Shown: one piece after another, positions 44,382 through 47,173 of the stretch
Layout of the letters: each line of letters begins with the position of its first letter
How positions within the stretch are numbered: the stretch's first letter is position 1
Source of the DNA: an uncultured Bacilli bacterium
GTDB lineage: Bacteria > Bacillota_I > Bacilli_A > ML615J-28 > CAG-313
Direction: 5' to 3'
DNA length: 47,173 bases
Assembly: GCA_949879765.1 (NCBI GenBank)
Contig: CATLBQ010000012.1
Location: forward strand, 1-47,173
Notes under the pieces: model-generated
The model's database searches: none
What the model was told of the DNA's origin: nothing
The model's input: only the letters and a program-made list of their open reading frames with translations
Position numbers and translations under genes: made by a program

Positions 44382-44474
44382 GAATAATTATTTGGGGTTG
44401 CTCATTTTGCAGAAATAAAAGAAAAATTACGTCATGATAAAAAAGCCCTCCTAGTAAAAGAAGAGCTTTTTTTG
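44382..44474 (+). ncRNA. Candidate small RNA with a CCUCCU motif
   Basis: The unit runs from the predicted start near 44382 to an oligo-T terminator hairpin AAAAAAGC...GCTTTTTT (44439-44473). CCTCCT (44447-44452) lies at the 5' side of the apical loop and is complementary to Shine-Dalgarno sequences. C-rich loops of this kind occur in Firmicutes regulatory RNAs. It could instead encode a 12-residue peptide from ATG 44380. Confidence 0.35.
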
Positions 44475-44528
44475 CTAAAAATAGATTTTTATATTTATGA
44501 TACATATAATAATAGTGATAGAACGTAA

Positions 44529-44615
44529 AAGGCTGTATGAGGAGGTACTAGTATTGGGATTTATTTCGTATTCATGCGAATTATCAGAGAGTTATTCGGC
44601 CATAGTATACAGCCC
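44529..44615 (+). promoter_or_regulatory. Possible structured leader RNA
   Basis: GGCTGTAT and ATACAGCC form an 8-bp closing stem about 85 nt apart. ACTA/TAGT continues it with a purine-rich bulge (GAGGAGGT) on the left, and an inner TTCG/CGAA hairpin fits the loop. It precedes the lipoprotein gene. A 53-codon frame (44497-44658) also reads through it. Neither interpretation is proven. Confidence 0.3.
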
Positions 44616-44660
44616 AAAGTATACTAACAAATTTAAAAAGCAAAAGGAGATGAAATAAAA

Positions 44661-45425
44661 ATGAAAAGAATAATTGTATTATTAATGATATTTGTATTTG
44701 GTGTTGGGCTTGTTGGATGCAAAGAAATTTTTCAAGGAGGACAACCAACTGAATTAATAAAAGAAGGTGTTTATAGTAATGATGATTTAGATTTATATTG
44801 TATAATAAAAAATCAGTCTATTACAATATCTAAAATAACAAAAGCTAATGCCTTTAGTGATAAAAGTATTATTTCTGATACTTATATTTTCCAATTAGAA
44901 AATGGTTCTTATAGATGTGAGAATGTAAGAAATAAAATCTCATTTAAATTATTTGAAAATAAATTATTATTATATATTAATGAAAAAAAATTTAAATTGT
45001 CAAAAAATAAAGACATTCAAGAATTTGATAATCAGTCTAATCAACTGGAAAAACCAGATAATATTATTATTGATTCAACTCAAATATATTGGTATAAAAA
45101 CATTTTAGATCCATATTATGAGGGCATTTTAAATGTTTGTATAGAATTAAAAGAAAATGGAACAGAAAATTATAATATCATTAAATTTTTAGACTTTATA
45201 CCAGCCCCTACATGTATGTATTATTTAGATTTAAAAAATTTACAATTAAACCAAGGTAGATATATGCTAAGAATTAGTTATAGTGGAGGATATTATCTAA
45301 AAGATAATAAAATATTTACTAGTTTAGATTCTGAACCAATATATTTATCAATAGAAATAGATAATGAAAATGTATATTCAATATTGATGAAGGAGGAAGT
45401 ACTTGATGAAACACATATTAACTAA
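44661..45425 (+). CDS. Putative lipoprotein
   Basis: A 254-residue protein with a lipoprotein signal peptide: basic start, hydrophobic core, lipobox LVGC with Cys20. The mature part is rich in Asn, Lys, Ile and Tyr, probably mostly beta structure, with no domain I recognise. AAAGGAGA precedes the ATG. It overlaps the metalloprotease gene by 20 nt, so the two are coupled and may work together at the cell surface. The AT-rich codon use differs from the core genes. Confidence 0.75.
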   Translation: MKRIIVLLMIFVFGVGLVGCKEIFQGGQPTELIKEGVYSNDDLDLYCIIKNQSITISKITKANAFSDKSIISDTYIFQLENGSYRCENVRNKISFKLFENKLLLYINEKKFKLSKNKDIQEFDNQSNQLEKPDNIIIDSTQIYWYKNILDPYYEGILNVCIELKENGTENYNIIKFLDFIPAPTCMYYLDLKNLQLNQGRYMLRISYSGGYYLKDNKIFTSLDSEPIYLSIEIDNENVYSILMKEEVLDETHIN

Positions 45426-47173
45426 ATTATTTAGATATCTTGCTATATTTTTGGTTATCTTAGTGACTATAGGATTTATGTCACTTGAAGTATTTGCAAA
45501 TAATAATTACGAGAATAGAAATGGCTATACTGTTGAACATATAAAAGAAATGCTTGAAAATGAAGACACATTAAATGATGAAGACAATTATATTACGGTT
45601 TATGAACAGGATGGAACAATGTTAGATGTTCAATTAGAAAATATTGATGAATTAAACTCAAAGGATATTTCACAATTTAGAACTTCAAATTCATTTGACG
45701 TTCAAAAAATAGTTGATAGTGGAAAAAGTGATGAAGATAGTATAGTAATTACAATAATGGGAGATGGTTTTACGGAATCAGAACAATCTGCATTTATTAA
45801 TGCTGCCCAAAATAGCGCTAATAGTTTAATAAATCAATATCCTATGAGCTTATATAAGGATTATTTCAACATTTATGCTGTAAAAGTAATTTCAAATGAA
45901 TCTGGAGTTAGTAGAGACGTTGATAATTTTCATTGGTTGAATAATAATCCTACTGTAGATAATTATTTAGGAAGTACATATTGGTATGATGGAAATATGT
46001 TTAATCATGGGACTGAACGTATGTTGTATATTAAAAATACTTTTCGTGCTAAGGCATTAGAGCGTGATGGAAGCGTATTAACTGTGATAATATGTAATTC
46101 AACAAGATGGGGTGGTTCTGCATCAATTTGCAGTTTCTTCCCTATCTTCTGGTTATGAAAATATTGTAAGCCATGAATTCGGTCATGCATTTGCTGATTT
46201 AGCCGATGAATATTTTTGGAGAGGGCAAGAAGCAGTAAATATGACTAAAACAAGTGATTCTTCAACTGTAAAATGGAATAAATGGATAGATAATTCGGGA
46301 ACTGGGATTTATAAAATTGGTGTATACCAATATGGAACATCTGGTGACGAAGCAAAATGGTATCGTCCCCATCAATCCTGTAAAATGAGATATTCTTCTT
46401 CACCATTTTGCGCAGTTTGCTCTGCAGAAATTATAAGACTGTTAGAACAAAAATCAGGAGATTCAATTAGTACTGTAGATTTGCCAAACAATAAAATAGG
46501 TATAACTAATTTTGCAATTGACTATTCTGGGAATTTAAGTATACCACTGAAAATTAATGGAAGATATGTTACATCTATTTTTGAATCAGCATTTAAAGAA
46601 TGTGCCGATTTGACAAGCGTATCCATTCCAAAAAATGTTACTAATATTGATTATAATGCATTTGAAAATTGTACAGCATTAGTTTCAGTGAGTTTATCAA
46701 GTGAATTAATTGCAATCGGTTCATCAGCATTTAAGGGGTGTAGTAGTCTTAGAAATATATCAATGCCTAATAAAGTTACAAATATAGATTCAAGTGCATT
46801 TGAAAATTGTTACAGCTTGTCAAATGTAATTTTATCTAATAGTTTAATAAGTATAGGCAATTCAGCCTTCAAAGGTTGTGCAAGTTTAAGTAGTATTACA
46901 ATCCCAAATAGTGTATCGCATATTGATTCAAGCGCATTTGAAAATTGTTCGTATTTGCAGAATATAACTTTGTCAAATAAATTAACTTCAATAGGTAATT
47001 CAGTGTTCAAAGGGTGTGCAAGTCTATCTAGCATTATTATTCCAAATAGTGTACAGTATATTGATTCAAGTGCCTTTGAAGGATGTTCATATTTACAATC
47101 AGTAATACTATCAAATCATTTATATGCAATAGGAACATCCGCATTTAAAGGATGTAGCAGTTTAGGAAACATC
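45406..47173 (+). pseudogene. M64 metallopeptidase with BspA-type leucine-rich repeats, frameshifted and cut by the window edge
   Basis: The frame from ATG 45406 (AGGAGGA 8 nt upstream) encodes a signal peptide (to about VFA-NN) and the N-terminal half of an M64 (IgA peptidase-like) domain, including IVITIMGDGFTESEQ. It stops at TGA 46156-46158. From about 46124-46130 the +1 frame carries the rest: HEFGHAFADLADEY, with the zinc motif HExxH and third ligand region, then BspA/LRR_5 repeats of 23 residues (alternating SAFENC and SAFKGC) from about 46490 to the end. One extra base near the run 46124-46129 would explain the shift. It may be a true pseudogene, a phase-variable gene or a sequence error. 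Confidence 0.82.

Larger units (their letters stand above)
43877..44660. other. Gene-poor accessory stretch
   Basis: About 780 bases with no convincing gene of normal size. It holds a terminator-like hairpin (43995-44026), two tRNA T-arm-like fragments in minus orientation (44123-44155), a possible small transcript (44382-44474) and a structured leader with a 53-codon frame (44497-44658). The composition is more AT-rich and less ordered than the core region before 43797. No transposase or recombinase is seen. Confidence 0.6.

Noticed and set aside
46490-47173. Regular DNA repeats that could suggest a CRISPR array
   Set aside because: They are in-frame codons of leucine-rich repeats, without conserved repeat and variable spacer structure; no cas genes are present.

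Overview
The window is AT-rich DNA from a spore-forming, Gram-positive (Bacillota) bacterium. The gene order prfA, prmC, ywlC(tsaC), spoIIR, rpiB, atpI, atpBEFHAGDC follows Bacillus subtilis closely. Four sporulation genes (spoIIR, spoIIQ, spoIIID, pdaA) sit among the housekeeping genes. TGA is used as a stop, which rules out the Mollicutes code. Small genomic oddities and compact genes suggest a lineage such as Erysipelotrichia rather than Bacillus itself, but I cannot place it without a search.

Layout. 1-232: 3' end of an unknown gene. 442-5565: two-component system plus FtsX-type ABC transporter, an antimicrobial-peptide sensing/resistance type module, with a repeated operator-like motif before both of its transcription units. 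5662-7569: a short-chain dehydrogenase that looks leaderless, and a DegV fatty-acid-binding protein. 7729-16261: the gdpP-L9 fusion, dnaB, prfA, an alanine-racemase-like gene that runs 167 nt into prmC, tsaC, spoIIR and an acetyltransferase-like gene. 16382-23839: rpiB and a complete F-type ATP synthase operon whose c subunit carries a sodium-binding signature. 24093-27307: pyk with a structured leader, a DUF368 transporter, a DUF1146 protein and a degenerate-M23 SpoIIQ. 27341-28851 (minus): the MnmL/MnmM-type tRNA modification pair. 28938-30162: spoIIID and a DUF1295 membrane enzyme. 30280-33646: a decayed LysR regulator divergent from a Kef-type antiporter, an MgtC-like protein and a YigZ protein. 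33851-38850: tex, acyl carrier protein, a FabT-like MarR repressor with a long lysine/threonine-rich tail, and an aminopeptidase P. 38929-43797: YihY, PdaA, an orphan secreted two-repeat protein, an InlB-repeat protein and an RlmCD-type rRNA methylase. 43877-47173: an accessory region with few genes, tRNA T-arm fragments, a possible small RNA and structured leader, then a lipoprotein and a secreted M64 metalloprotease with BspA-type leucine-rich repeats. The protease gene is frameshifted and runs off the window.

The most unusual points are: the in-frame GdpP/ribosomal protein L9 fusion with a perfect internal ribosome binding site; the histone-H1-like tail on the FabT-type regulator next to acpP, with a FabT-box-like palindrome on its own -35; a shared GTATA-17/18-(C/T)ATA(C/T)TA promoter upstream of three forespore genes; several genes and small ORFs whose start codon lies almost at the predicted transcription start; and the 167-nt alr/prmC overlap. 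All functional calls come from reading the sequence, without database comparison.
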